Counted from the stretch's first letter, positions 11,759-21,980 are shown. The stretch is DNA of 64,000 nt from Cheiracanthium punctorium (GCA_038373885.1 JAWZYV010019563.1:310001-374000); one strand, 5' to 3'. Notes: generated by a model from the sequence alone, not told the origin. Program-made: numbers and translations.

Positions 11759-12331
11759 GGGCAAAACTTTAAGGAGTGATAGGGCACGCAATGAGAAATC
11801 GTAATCACATACCAATCTGGGGTGAAAAACGCAGTTTTAACTTACCCGGTAATAATCACTTTTGGAAAAGCATTGAAGTGTCCGTCTAATTTCTTAACCA
11901 AGTTTCGTATAGGCTCGTCTCCGAAAATTTCATCCATGAAATAAAATAAACTTTTTAAACTATCCATCTTAGTATTCTGTTTTCGGAGAAAAATATATTA
12001 GTTTCCGACGAGCAATGGTCGGAAAGTGCACTGTTGTTTCGGCACTTTTATCCAAAGTGATTATTAACAGCTACACGAAGACGTCCTTGCCGACCCCACA
12101 TTGCTATGTGATTCTGATTCCTTATTATGTGCCCTATCACCCAGAGCCGGCCCGAGGGAAGTGCGGGGCCCCAGGCGAAGCGCAAGAGCGGGGCCTCTAC
12201 TCTATCATGTCTTATGAGATAGCAAAAAAATGGCCCAGGAGCGGGGCCTCTATAAGCGCGGGGCCTTAGGCGATCGCCTACATTCGCACCCCCCTTGGGC
12301 CGGCCCTGTATCACCCCTTAAAGTTTTGCCC
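11759..12331. mobile_element. MITE with long imperfect terminal inverted repeats, carrying a nested hAT MITE
   Basis: The left arm starts GGGCAAAACTTTAAGGAGTG. The right arm is the complement of GGGCAAAACTTTAAGGGGTG. Pairing continues for roughly 65 bp and recurs in a TAATAATCACTTT block further in. Without the nested 12142-12308 insert it is about 400 bp. It interrupts an R1 copy. I could not identify a clean target-site duplication, so the superfamily is open. Confidence 0.65.
12142..12308. mobile_element. 167-bp GC-rich hAT-type MITE
   Basis: The left end CAGAGCCGGCCCGAGGG and the complement of the right end CAGGGCCGGCCCAAGGG differ at two positions. TATCACC is directly repeated at 12135-12141 and 12309-12315. 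Inside is a short direct duplication of GAGCGGGGCCTCT. It sits in the right arm of the 11759-12331 MITE, so it is the youngest layer. Confidence 0.75.
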
Positions 12332-12594
12332 AAGAGTTTAGATTCACCCTATATATACGTACGTAAGTACAGACATCAGGAAAAAAATGGTCAAAATGGA
12401 CCTGAGGTCGGTCAAAATGGGTTGTACATGCATTTATATGAACATGCATACATGCGTACGATGAAATACATTGAAAAAATTCTCAAAAGTAAATTTAAAG
12501 GTAGTCAAAATCGGTTTTTACGCCTAAATCTGGCTACCGAAATTTTTCGCGATCACATTACATATACAAGGAAGTAATAAATCTAAGAATTTAA

Positions 12595-12870
12595 CCCATT
12601 TATGCCTAGCGTCCCTTTTTTGGGACGGCATTTTCGCTATCATTCGAAAACGTTATTTATTTTTCCAAGCCTTTATTCGCGAGTATTGAACCTCAATTCC
12701 ACAAAACATTTTAATACGGCCAAGTGGGATGTTGACATTTCAATTTTTATACATAATGATTTTAAATGAAATCATCCCTTGTTCAAAAAGTTGACATCAG
12801 AAATTTATCAATTACTGCTGGTGTTAGCAAAAATCGAAGAAAGTCGCAAAAATATCCAGGCACGAATGGG
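12595..12870. mobile_element. 276-bp piggyBac-type MITE, copy 1
   Basis: TTAA flanks both sides (12591-12594 and 12871-12874). The ends are CCCATTTATGCC and the complement of CCCATTCGTGCC. A GTCCC-T6-GGGAC hairpin lies next to the left end. An equally long copy occurs at 23867-24142. TTAA duplication plus CCC-starting ends is the piggyBac pattern; no transposase is encoded. Confidence 0.8.
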
Positions 12871-13196
12871 TTAAACCCGATTTTATTTAGAGAAAGTGCA
12901 TATCAGTTATTATCTATGGTGCATACGTTGTATAAAGTAAGCTGCGTTTAAGTGAAATGTTAAATAAATTGCTCAAACAAGGTGTGCAGCAGTTGAACAG
13001 CGTGGTTTACTGGTTTACACTCCACATGGAGCATAGCTCATGACCCGTACAACCCTAAAAATCAAGTTTTACTCTATTGTAGTCTAAGGCAAAGATACCC
13101 GAGGTCTATTTGCCTCGGGAAGGGGTGCCTTGCCCAAAGGACTTATAAACCGTTTTAGCGCGTATTCACGTCACATCAGGAGAAAAATGCCCAAAC

Positions 13197-13474
13197 TCCA
13201 GACCAGACTTCGTGTCAATTACAATCGACTGTAATCGATGACTAAAATAATATTTTACAAATTTTAAAAAAATGCTATGATAAAATTGTATTATTATAGA
13301 ATTCTTTTGATAGTTGATTTCTTTAACATCAAGATTACTGTTATTTTACTAAATTAATATTCACACACTAGTCATAATCTTTTTGGAAATTGTTGGTAAT
13401 CGTAATCGTAATCCATGTCATTTCTTGTAATCGATTACAGATGATCGTGTAATCGCACGAAGTCTGCTCTAGAC
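13197..13474. repeat. Inverted-repeat element rich in TGTAATCGAT
   Basis: The outer arms pair: CAGACTTCGTG at about 13204 is the complement of CACGAAGTCTG at about 13456. TGTAATCGATT-type palindromes lie inside both ends. It looks like a degraded DNA-transposon derivative. No target-site duplication was recognised. Confidence 0.45.
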
Positions 13475-14450
13475 CATTCGATCGATGGTCTTCTTTAAGA
13501 AAAATGTGGTAACATTTGTCATTTGTTTCGAGTTGTAAAAAACCCACAGTTTTTGAAAGCCGGGGAAATAAAACAGGGAATTTTTGAGAATAAACCCAGC
13601 AGAATTTTGGAGAATATTTGGAATTTTGAATGTAAACAAAAGTAGCTGTTTTCTTATTTGGATTTACGGCTTCTGTCTTTAGCCTAAACAGAAACCGGGC
13701 AGACATTGATGTGAAATAATAATAATAATATTTTGTTTATAATGATTATTTCAATAACAAATTAACTGAACCAATTTTTATTTTTAAAAAGAAGAACTTA
13801 TTCATGCAATTAAAAAAATTATTATTATTCTCAATCTTTTCTTTTTTTTTTACTTAACTGAAACTTGAAAACATGTTAATTCAAAACAAATATTAATTTG
13901 GCGAGCGATCTTGACCTTAAAAAAGAACGGCTCCACTTGACGAAATCTGTGACGTCATCCTGAAACTAAGCAAGCAGCTCTTTCTGGGTAGAATAGGATA
14001 TAGGATAGTTATTAACTTATAAAAATACACAAATCTCAATAGTAATGATTAATCTAAATTTTAAAAATTATCCAAATAGCACCAGTGATCACAAAAAAAG
14101 TGCAAAAGTACTTTTTGAAGATTGATTCCATTCTTTCTGACTCTATGATTCTGACAATCGATTTTGAACTTATGAGGTTACAAGACTTAGCCAAAGCGAA
14201 TTATACATAAGTTTGGCGATAAATACACTTTAAAATAACTGTAAAATATTATTTTTATTTATTTTTTACATGTAAATGTGATGAATTCTTATTCAGATAC
14301 TACGTATACGATATAAATATTCATTTATTTATTAGAAGAAAACAATATTTTTTGTTTTAAAAAATAACAGACAGCAATAAGTCGCCAAATAGAGTGTAGG
14401 GTCTTTTCTCGGAATACGTTCTTTTGTAACCGATCGTAGCGTTGGTGGTT
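13475..14450. other. AT-rich upstream region of the four-BED gene
   Basis: No coding. A perfect cAMP-response-type octamer TGACGTCA lies at 13950-13957, 570 bp before the start codon. No TATA box was recognised near the gene. Confidence 0.35.
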
Positions 14451-14501
14451 ATGGAGTCGAAGATATTCGAAATTTTACTTTTCGTTAGTAAATTTGATTA
14501 A
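14451..14501 (+). CDS. Short upstream open frame of the four-BED gene
   Basis: ATG at 14451 opens a 16-codon frame closed by TAA at 14499-14501, 24 nt before the main start codon. If the transcript begins upstream of 14451 it would act as an upstream ORF. It could equally be incidental. Confidence 0.25.
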   Translation: MESKIFEILLFVSKFD

Positions 14502-14525
14502 TCTAATCATTCGAATTGTAAACTA

Positions 14526-17210
14526 ATGGATCGGAAAAACAAATCGCCTGTTTGGAATGTATTTTTGAAAGATGTAGCGAACAACCGAAGTACTTGTAGT
14601 CAGTGTGGTAAAGAATTCAAGTACAGATATACTACAACAAATTTGCGTGACCATTTGAAAAGGTATCATCCTGAATGGTTGCCTGAGAGCAGTGAAAATT
14701 CGAATGCTTATAATAATAATTCTTGCCGGTCTGTAGTGCCGTATACAGAAAGAAATGAGCACGTTTCTATTGACTATGAAAATTCATATGCATTAAGCGC
14801 TATTGCCGAAGAAGATATTGGTCGGAAAAATAAATCTGCTGTTTGGCAGGTATTCGTAAAGGATGCCGATTTAAAAAATGTTAAGTGTACCCTATGTGAA
14901 AAGGAATTTAAATTTTGGAACAATACAACTAATTTGCGAGCCCATTTAAAGCGGTCTCATCCAGATTGGCATCCGCAAATCACCATCACTTCAGTAGGAG
15001 GCGTTGAAGAACTCGAATATGAAGAGGAGCAAGATGTTTTAGAAACTAGACGTTCATCAACTTCCTCCACAGAGTCCTTTATCGTACCTGGTGTTGGATC
15101 TTTACCAGATAGTGATTCTCCTTTGTGGAAAGTGTTTTGTAAAAACAGTGACGATAAGGGTCTACTTTGCACTCTGTGTGCTAAGGAATACAACTCATTA
15201 ATTGACGAAACAAGCATGTTGGAGCATATGCAGAGATTGCACCCAGATTGGAAATTGGGTGGTGAAGTGGAAGTAAGTAGTCAAGAATGTAATGATGTAG
15301 TTATGAAAGAGGATTCAAACGATGTTGTAGTTACAAATGTTCTTTTAGTACAACAAGAAAGAAAAAATAGATCCCCTGTGTGGGATGTATTTGTGAAAGA
15401 TCCTGAAAGAAAACGAACTACATGCTTGCTTTGTAACAGAAGCTTTAAATGCTTTTCCAATACGGCAAATCTTCTTGATCATTTGCGGAGGATTCATCCT
15501 AACTGGAAGCAGGAATCAAAAAATGCAGATCTTAGAAATGAAAATTCATGCAACAAGAGACCTCTTATTGCTAGAGTTACTAATTCATCGCTATCAGACA
15601 ACAGTTATTTAAAGCCATCCTTAAATTACATTCAATCCTCGATGGATTTAAGCAATGTACCTTTTGACATGAAATCTAAGCGAGTTGATAAGTTAATTGG
15701 TGAAATGATTTGCATGGATTTTCAAAACTTAAACATTGTGGAGGACCATGGTTTTAAAAAACTAATTAAAGAGCTAGTTCCTAATTACAGCCCCCCTAGT
15801 CGCAAGTTAATTGTGAAACAAACATTGCCAGAATTGTATGACAATGTATCTAAGCACCTTCATCAGGCTCTTGAACAGTGCAAATATGTTGCTATTTCTA
15901 TTGAGTTATGGACTAATCATAACATGGAAGGGTTCATGACATTATACGTTCATTACTATTCAAATGAAAAATACTCGTCTTCTGTCCTGCATACTGAAAG
16001 AGTTAATACAGAACATAGTAGTACAGATCTCGCTACTGTGATCCAAATAATATTATCTAACTGGTGTATTCTTGATAAAATTGCTGCGATAGTGGCAGAT
16101 GATGATGACGCAGTGAAAACTGCCTGTGAATTGCTCGCTATCACCCACATACCTTGTGTCGGCCAGTTGATAAACAGCATAATTACCGAAGAACTGACTG
16201 GAAACGATGATGCTCAGCAGCTTTTGCAGCACTGTTTAAATGTTGTAGCTTATTTCAAGTTGAATCCTTCGGCTTCCGATGCGCTTCATAACATCCAGTC
16301 TCAGAAGGGCCTGCCTGTTCTGAGCTTGAAGCAAGTTGCACCCACGCGGTGGAACTCTGCCCTTCACATGGCCCAGAGACTCGTCGAAGTGAAAACGGCG
16401 ATGATTGAAGCTGCGGGCAACTTCCCAGATTCTGTTGAACCACTGAGCGATATGGACTGGCTGCACTTAGTGGACTTCATCGCAGTTTTAAAGCCGTTCG
16501 AGTTGATGACGTCCGAGTTGAGTGCCGATTCATTCTGCAATCTTTCTAAAGTGATACCTCTGATCAGGGGCGTTCAGTCCAGCCTTCAGAATGCCATTTG
16601 CATATCGGATTTAGGCACGGCTATGAAACAATCGCTTTTGGAAAAGTTAGAGGCCCGATTTACCGTTTACGAAAAGTACGTAATACCTTCTGTTGCAACG
16701 CTACTCGATCCTCGATTCAAGCGAGCCGGCCTCGGAGTAGAAAGTACCATCGAAATTGCAACGGATTATGTGATTACTCACCTTTCGGAAATGAGGAACA
16801 CTCCTGCAGTCGAAAATGAAAATTGCGATGAAAAGTCTACTCCTTCAAACTCCGGTATTTGGAACTTTCTGGAAAAAAAAGTGAAAGAAAGCCAGAAGAC
16901 TCTCACAACCTCTGCCGAAGTGATTGTCAAACAGTATTTAGACTTACCGTATTATAAACGTCGTGAATGCCCCTTTAAGTTTTGGATTGGTCAGAGTAAC
17001 TTGGAGCCAGAATTAGCGGACATAGCTATGAAATTCATGTGCATCCCAGCCACATCTTTTCCTGCTGAAAGGTTGGTAAAATCGTACAAGCCGGTGACCA
17101 CCCCATGTAAACATGGCGACAGTCGCTGGAGCTTGGCGACCGCCAAGCTCCAGCGACTGTCGCCATGTTTACTAGTCATTCTAGGCAACCAGTGGTCCGT
17201 TTTTTACTAA
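14526..17210 (+). CDS. Four-BED-finger hAT-derived protein (ZBED-like) with foreign C-terminus
   Basis: 894 residues. Four BED-type zinc fingers are evenly built, each W-x-x-F, C-x2-C, L-x-x-H-x4-H, H-P-x-W: about 7-51 (C24 C27 H43 H48), 104-148 (C121 C124 H140 H145), 198-242 (C215 C218 H234 H239), 283-327 (C300 C303 H319 H324). Residues 380-850 form a hAT transposase RNase-H-like body, with an IELWT motif (460-463), VADDDD (523-528), HIPCVGQ (541-547), TRWNS (607-611), LLDPRFK (726-732) and the hATC start IPATSFPAERL (840-850). The DNA-contact fingers suggest a chromatin or transcription role as in ZBED proteins. Glu460 stands where hAT enzymes have Asp, and Gln547 where CxxH His is usual, so catalysis is unlikely. 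Residues after 850 no longer match hATC: they come from a palindrome and a tandem repeat. No flanking terminal repeats were found, consistent with domestication or an old copy. Confidence 0.85.
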   Translation: MDRKNKSPVWNVFLKDVANNRSTCSQCGKEFKYRYTTTNLRDHLKRYHPEWLPESSENSNAYNNNSCRSVVPYTERNEHVSIDYENSYALSAIAEEDIGRKNKSAVWQVFVKDADLKNVKCTLCEKEFKFWNNTTNLRAHLKRSHPDWHPQITITSVGGVEELEYEEEQDVLETRRSSTSSTESFIVPGVGSLPDSDSPLWKVFCKNSDDKGLLCTLCAKEYNSLIDETSMLEHMQRLHPDWKLGGEVEVSSQECNDVVMKEDSNDVVVTNVLLVQQERKNRSPVWDVFVKDPERKRTTCLLCNRSFKCFSNTANLLDHLRRIHPNWKQESKNADLRNENSCNKRPLIARVTNSSLSDNSYLKPSLNYIQSSMDLSNVPFDMKSKRVDKLIGEMICMDFQNLNIVEDHGFKKLIKELVPNYSPPSRKLIVKQTLPELYDNVSKHLHQALEQCKYVAISIELWTNHNMEGFMTLYVHYYSNEKYSSSVLHTERVNTEHSSTDLATVIQIILSNWCILDKIAAIVADDDDAVKTACELLAITHIPCVGQLINSIITEELTGNDDAQQLLQHCLNVVAYFKLNPSASDALHNIQSQKGLPVLSLKQVAPTRWNSALHMAQRLVEVKTAMIEAAGNFPDSVEPLSDMDWLHLVDFIAVLKPFELMTSELSADSFCNLSKVIPLIRGVQSSLQNAICISDLGTAMKQSLLEKLEARFTVYEKYVIPSVATLLDPRFKRAGLGVESTIEIATDYVITHLSEMRNTPAVENENCDEKSTPSNSGIWNFLEKKVKESQKTLTTSAEVIVKQYLDLPYYKRRECPFKFWIGQSNLEPELADIAMKFMCIPATSFPAERLVKSYKPVTTPCKHGDSRWSLATAKLQRLSPCLLVILGNQWSVFY
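17107..17172. repeat. Perfect 32-bp-arm palindrome inside the C-terminal codons
   Basis: Left arm 17107-17138, two-base spacer AC, right arm 17141-17172, with all 32 positions complementary. The arm begins GTAAACATGGCGACAGTCGC and ends GCTTGGCG. It encodes residues from about 861 to 882 of the upstream frame. It looks like a tiny insertion or foldback unit next to the tandem array. Perfect arms imply recent origin or gene conversion. Confidence 0.9.
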
Positions 17211-17856
17211 AAAAACCCCAGTGGATTCAGCAACCTAGTTGTACAGCTATCTAAACTAGGCAACCAGTGGTCTGTTTTTAACTAAAAAAACCTCAGTGGA
17301 TTCAGCAACCTAGTTGTACAGCTATCTAAACTAGGCAACCAGTGGTCCGTTTTTAACTAAAAAAACCTCAGTGGATTCAGCAACCTAGTTGTACAGCTAT
17401 CTAAACTAGGCAACCAGTGGTCCGTTTTTAACTAAAAAAACCTCAGTGGATTCAGCAACCTAGCTGTACAGCTATCTAAACTAGGCAACCAGTGGCCCGT
17501 TTTTAACTAAAAAAACCTCAGTGGATTCAGCAACCTAGCTGTACAGCTATCTAAACTAGGCAACCAGTGGCCCGTTTTTAACTAAAAAAACCTCAGTGGA
17601 TTCAGCAATCTAGTTGTACAGCTATGTAAACTATGCAACCAGTGGACCGTCTTTAACTAAAAAAACCTCAGTGGATTCAGCAACCTAGTTGTACAGCTAT
17701 GTAAACTACGCAACCAGTGGACCGTTTTTAACTAAAAAAACAACAGTGAATTAAGCAACCTAGTTGTACAGCTAATGTAAACTGGGCAAACACTGGCCCG
17801 TTTTCAACTCAAAAAAAACATCGGTGGATTAAACAACCTAGTTGTACACCTCTTAT
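17181..17856 (+). repeat. 75-bp tandem array, nine units
   Basis: Units start at 17181, 17256, 17331, 17406, 17481, 17556, 17631, 17706 and 17782 with a constant 75-bp period (76 in the last step). Early units are nearly identical and the last two are diverged. Each unit has two CAGTGG boxes and an internal inverted pair, CCTAGTT and AACTAGG, able to form a hairpin across GTACAGCTATCTA. The stop codon of the four-BED frame lies in the first unit. Confidence 0.95.
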
Positions 17857-19205
17857 AAAGTCAGTATGATTAGAATAGCACATAAATAGCACTTACGAAA
17901 ACATAAAACACATCGAATATCAATTTAAAATTCACATTAAAAACCTTAAACATTTGAAAGATTCGTTAAAAAAGAGCACTTACCTTTATTTTTTTTTTAA
18001 ATAACCGCTCAGAAATGTCCCCAACACCCACCGGCTTATAACGTAACACCATGCTTTCTTTTATTTAGCTCTATATTCACACCATATTTCTATCAAACAC
18101 ACACAAAAGAATGCTCCTTTTCCTTTCAAAACATAAAAAAAACTCCACATCCACACATAAATACTGACGACGAAATTCCCCGATACGCTTACTAACCTAC
18201 GATAAAGAGTCCGTAAAACAGAATCAAAACCGCAGGGAAAAGCCAACACAAACTTAATCCACTCTATCACTCGCCACAAACAAACAACTACCGTCATTCA
18301 ATTAGCACTGAATGAATATCCCATACTTCAAACACCCCGCGTTTCATTATGGTTACCAGTCTAAACAATCACCGCCAGGGTGCCTCACTGCAGCTGAGCA
18401 TCGCCGTTGACGGCGCCAGAGCCAACGCCAAATCAATTTGTAAACAAAACATCAAATGTAAACAAGTCACCGTATACGGAATATAGTCCGAAAGGTTTTA
18501 TTCTAAAAGTGGAGTCAACATAACTGAAAGAAGAAATAGGATGACAACAAAACATTTTAACACAATAATATTTTTAAACAAGAATTTATAACATTACATA
18601 TTTTCATGCTGTAAGTAATCATTTAAATTCATTGTTTTTTAATGTGCTGTTGAATTGCTGTTATGTAATTCGTTATTGATAACTTTCCGACTATTTTCTG
18701 CAAAATTTAATAATTTCCATTAATATGATTTTAGCCAAGTTATGTTTTGATATAGCATGCATTAATAAAAAAAAGTTTTTTGTTATGGCTTTTGTGGATT
18801 ATAGTGGCCGTTAAAACTTTATCCAAACAACTGAGAATATAATGGCCAGGGATTGTCTAAAGTTGTAGAATCGTAAGCACCAGCAAATATTTGTAGGAGC
18901 CAAATATATATTGAATTATATTCATGGAAAAAAATACTAGTTTTAAGGTGGTAACTAGTGGTAAACTCCAAGGTTACCACATTATACCTGTTATCGCCTT
19001 GTAGGCGAAGAAGCACAGGGAAACAGCCAAAATACTAGGCGCTTAGGAATACTGTTTAGTCGCGTGAGCAACTGGGTGCCCAAGTTTTGTCGAACCCTCA
19101 TAATGGCCAAGAAATAATGGTAGTAAAATCATGTGAAAATGTTTCCATTACTAAGCATTGCTATACTCTTGTCATAATTCTTATGTTGTCAAGCAAGCTT
19201 AATGC
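17857..19205. other. AT-rich spacer with a GC-rich island near 18360-18480
   Basis: No coding recognised. The island contains GCCGTTGACGGCGCC and related blocks. On the minus strand it could be a promoter followed by a donor-like GTTAGT near 18195. Support is weak. Confidence 0.3.
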
Positions 19206-20058
19206 TAGGGATGCACCGAATATTCGGTTGGTATTCGGTATACTGCCTATTCGGCAGACAAACCGAATATTCGGTTCGGCCGAATACTTAAATATTCGGC
19301 AACCGAATAGTAAACAAATTTAAGTATTAAATTTGTTTACTATACGGTTGTCAAATATTTAAGTATTCACCAATTGGTAAACAAATATATATTTTTTATA
19401 TCATGAATGAAAGATATGGTATACAACCATAGTACTAAATTAATTCAAGTTGTTACTTAGTAATATCACATGTGAATACGCGTTAGAAACCCTTAGAAAG
19501 TCCACCTACCAACGCACCACTCCATCCTTGGCAGATCGCCCTAGCGTAACGTTGCCACAATCACACCAAGAACTAATATCACAATAAAATTAGTTTTAAC
19601 GTAAGAGAAAATACTCAGATGCTAAATTTAAATTTTGTTGCTTTTCAATTTTTCTTAAATCTTATGACACATTACATTAACCTTGCTATTACTAACTCAT
19701 TTAAAACAGTAACCAGGGAAAAAAAAAAAAAAAAAACCTCATAACATTAAGTGTTCATAAATATGTAAAGTCAATTAATTGCTAACTTTTTAAAATAAAA
19801 TATGCAGGAAAAAGAATTACCAGCATTTCACTAATATTTAAAAAAGTTATTAATGATATATAAAGGAAGTACTTTGATATTAAATTTTGTAGCGTTTTAA
19901 TTTATGAAGTTTTACACCATATGAAATATTGTTTAAGAACAAACTAATCAAATTAATCATTGCAATCAAAGTTTAATAAATTTTAACCAAGTATTCGGTA
20001 TTCGGCCGAATATTCAGTTAGAATTTTAACCGAATATTCTGTATTCGGTGCATCCCTA
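19206..20058. mobile_element. 853-bp non-autonomous hAT element (GGATGCACCGAATA ends)
   Basis: Ends TAGGGATGCACCGAATA and the complement TAGGGATGCACCGAATA match exactly. Both subterminal regions are filled with ATTCGG/CCGAAT repeats, a familiar hAT subterminal pattern. CTTAATGC (19198-19205) and CTTTATGC (20059-20066) flank it, an 8-bp duplication with one change. A SINE tail lies inside. Confidence 0.8.
19455..19570 (+). repeat. SINE 3' part nested in the hAT element
   Basis: GTGAATACGCGTTAGAAACC, CTTAGAAAG, CATCCTTGGCAGAT and AGCGTAACGTTGCC match the 3' half of the SINEs at 45990 and 47215. The pol III head is missing. Confidence 0.6.
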
Positions 20059-20369
20059 CTTTATGCCTTCTATAAAGGTGAATCCAATGAAAATGGAACA
20101 GTGATCCTAATTTAGTGTCTGTTTGTGTGTAAGAGATAGTATTTTAGAGATAGAGTGGGAGGTGAAAGAAGAGAAGCCTTATTGAAGCTTATTAATGGGC
20201 TTGCCCCCCTTTTTAAGCACGCCGAACCACGTGATATAAGTGGGTGGTCAGGCAGGTGTGTTGTCTCGGGAGAGGGCCAAAATCATGTAGATGTCTTTTC
20301 CTTGATTTTCTGGGGAGTCGCCAACCATTGACAGTGTTGACTATAATTGCTTTACTCTAAGCTTATTAT

Positions 20370-20738
20370 GAGTACTGCATGACCCTTGCATGTGTTGCGA
20401 TCAAAGTCATGCTTTCTGGCCTTTTGTCGGCTTGTGTGGTTTCACTTCACGACAAGCCGTGGTCGCACACTCATCCCTCTGGAGCAGTTTTGGTGGAGTG
20501 TGTTCGAATACCTGCTGTTCAGCTCTAACCTTTCACCATGCGATTTTCACTTCATCTTGGGTCCTCTAAAAAAAGACGTGGAAGGGTTGACATTATCACT
20601 TCGACAGTGAAGTCATGGACCGTGTTTGAAACTGGTTTCCATTCCAGCCAAACTTTTTCTGAGAACGAGGTATTCGCCGCTGGGTACAACAGTGGGACAA
20701 GTGCTTCCCTAATTTTAATGATTACATTTGAAAATAAA
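20370..20738 (+). pseudogene. mariner-like transposase 3' end, frameshifted
   Basis: Fragments in alternating frames read in order as the C-terminal part of a mariner transposase: LEQFWW, LSPCDFHF, GPLKKDVEG, VKSW, then ERGIRRWVQQWDKCF and NFNDYI followed by TGA at 20729-20731. The W-DKC-F-N-F-Y ending is characteristic of mariner transposases. A polyadenylation-type AATAAA follows at 20733. Several indels separate the blocks, so it is inactive. The N-terminal half and terminal repeats were not found. Confidence 0.7.
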
Positions 20739-21249
20739 TAATACCTTTTAATTTTGTGGCTGCTGTCCTGTTTTCATTGGATCCATTCTTATATAATCAT
20801 AAATTTTAGAAATTTGAACATACTAATTCAGGAAATTATATAAAAATATGAAGAATTAAAATGAATAGAAAAATACATAAGTAGACAAAAAATGAAACTT
20901 TAAAGAATGGCTGTACTTACATGACTTCCATTTATTAAACAATTGCATTAAAGGCAGCTGATTCCAAATGTTACCATTTAGGGTTGCTGTAATTTAGCCC
21001 AATCGGAAAAAAATCTGGGTGTGTTTTTTTGAAAAAGCCCACTCTAAAAAAACCCAGCTGTGGTTTTTCAAATTTGAACTTTAAAATATCAACTTTAATT
21101 ACATAGCTAATACATCTCTTCATATCAGTACACCTATAGAAAAAAAAAAAAAGGAAGAAAATTTCAGAATAACATTTTCTAGGGAAATTTTTTATACTTA
21201 TCATTTAAGTTAAAACGAAAAAGAATTTTTAAACCATAACAAAACATTA

Positions 21250-21424
21250 GGGTACATAAGTATTATCCTGGCAGTCATTCCGCCAAACTATTTTTTCATC
21301 CAATGTGCTGGCAAGCTGTTGCCAATCATATTCCAAACCATCAATAATTTCATGCGTCGGGCATTTATCTTGGCATAAAAAATTGCTCGTCTTGAAGGAC
21401 CAGCAGGATAGTACATGAGTACCA
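21250..21424. mobile_element. 175-bp MITE with 6-bp duplication, copy 1
   Basis: ACATTA flanks exactly on both sides (21244-21249, 21425-21430). The left end GGGTACATAAGTATTATCCT and the complement of the right end TGGTACTCATGTACTATCCT form the inverted repeat. It is clearly related to 21715-21888 along its full length (CCGCCAAACT, GCCAATC, AATTTCATG, GCATTTATCT, AATTGCTCGTCTT). Confidence 0.8.
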
Positions 21425-21456
21425 ACATTAGTTTAAAAGTTCTAATTCGGCACTAG

Positions 21457-21491
<35 letters not shown>

Positions 21492-21559
21492 AATTTTATT
21501 ATTGAAATTATTAGTAATAATCAGTTCATCTAAAAGCAAACCATGATTGATTATTATTT

Positions 21560-21980
21560 ATGCCTAAAGTCATGCCAACTATCACAACATGGAGGCTTTC
21601 GGCAAAATATCGCCCAGTTAAGTGCCAAAAACAAATCTTTCAAATTAAACATAACTTGGCAATATCTCAAATATTTGACTAGAAATTGCTGATTCTTAGT
21701 ATTATTGCAGTATTGGGTACTTACGTATTATCCCGGTGGTCATTCCCGCCAAACTGTTTTTCTGTCAAATGAGTTGCCAAACTGTTTCCAATCGTATTCA
21801 AAACGATTAATAATTTCATGTGCCCGGCATTTATCTCGGCAAAAAATTGCTCGTCTTGGCGGACCGCCAGGATAATACGTAAATACCCAGTATTGTATCT
21901 CTTTCAAACAAAATAAGTTTAGATGAAGTGCACCGAAATATTTATGATTTAATAGGCGTACAAGAAAGTCATGTGGTGTC
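21560..21980 (+). repeat. R1 repeat 3' terminal part
   Basis: The flanks of the second MITE match 41390-41612: CGCCAAATAAAGTG-like block, GACTAGAAATTGCTGA, CTCTTTCAAACAAAATAA, GAAGTGCACCGAAATATTT and a terminal CGTACAAGAAAGTCATGTG. It is interrupted by the MITE at 21715. Confidence 0.6.
21715..21888. mobile_element. 174-bp MITE with 6-bp duplication, copy 2
   Basis: AGTATT is repeated at 21709-21714 and 21889-21894. The left end GGGTACTTACGTATTATCCC matches the complement of the right end GGGTATTTACGTATTATCCT. The related R1 copy at 41550 lacks it, giving an empty-site comparison. Confidence 0.85.

Larger units (their letters stand above)
11600..12586 (-). repeat. R1 repeat copy, reverse orientation, interrupted by MITEs
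   Basis: The outer parts match the complement of 39660-40500. ATATCACTTCTGAGTCGTTTG near 11640 is the complement of the motif near 40465. At the other end, 12350-12586 matches the complement of 39660-39900, including the terminal ACTTCCTTGTA. The middle is displaced by the 11759-12331 element. Confidence 0.6.

Noticed and set aside
17181..17856. CRISPR-like regular array
   Set aside because: Whole 75-bp units repeat without unique spacers, in eukaryotic DNA; it is a minisatellite.
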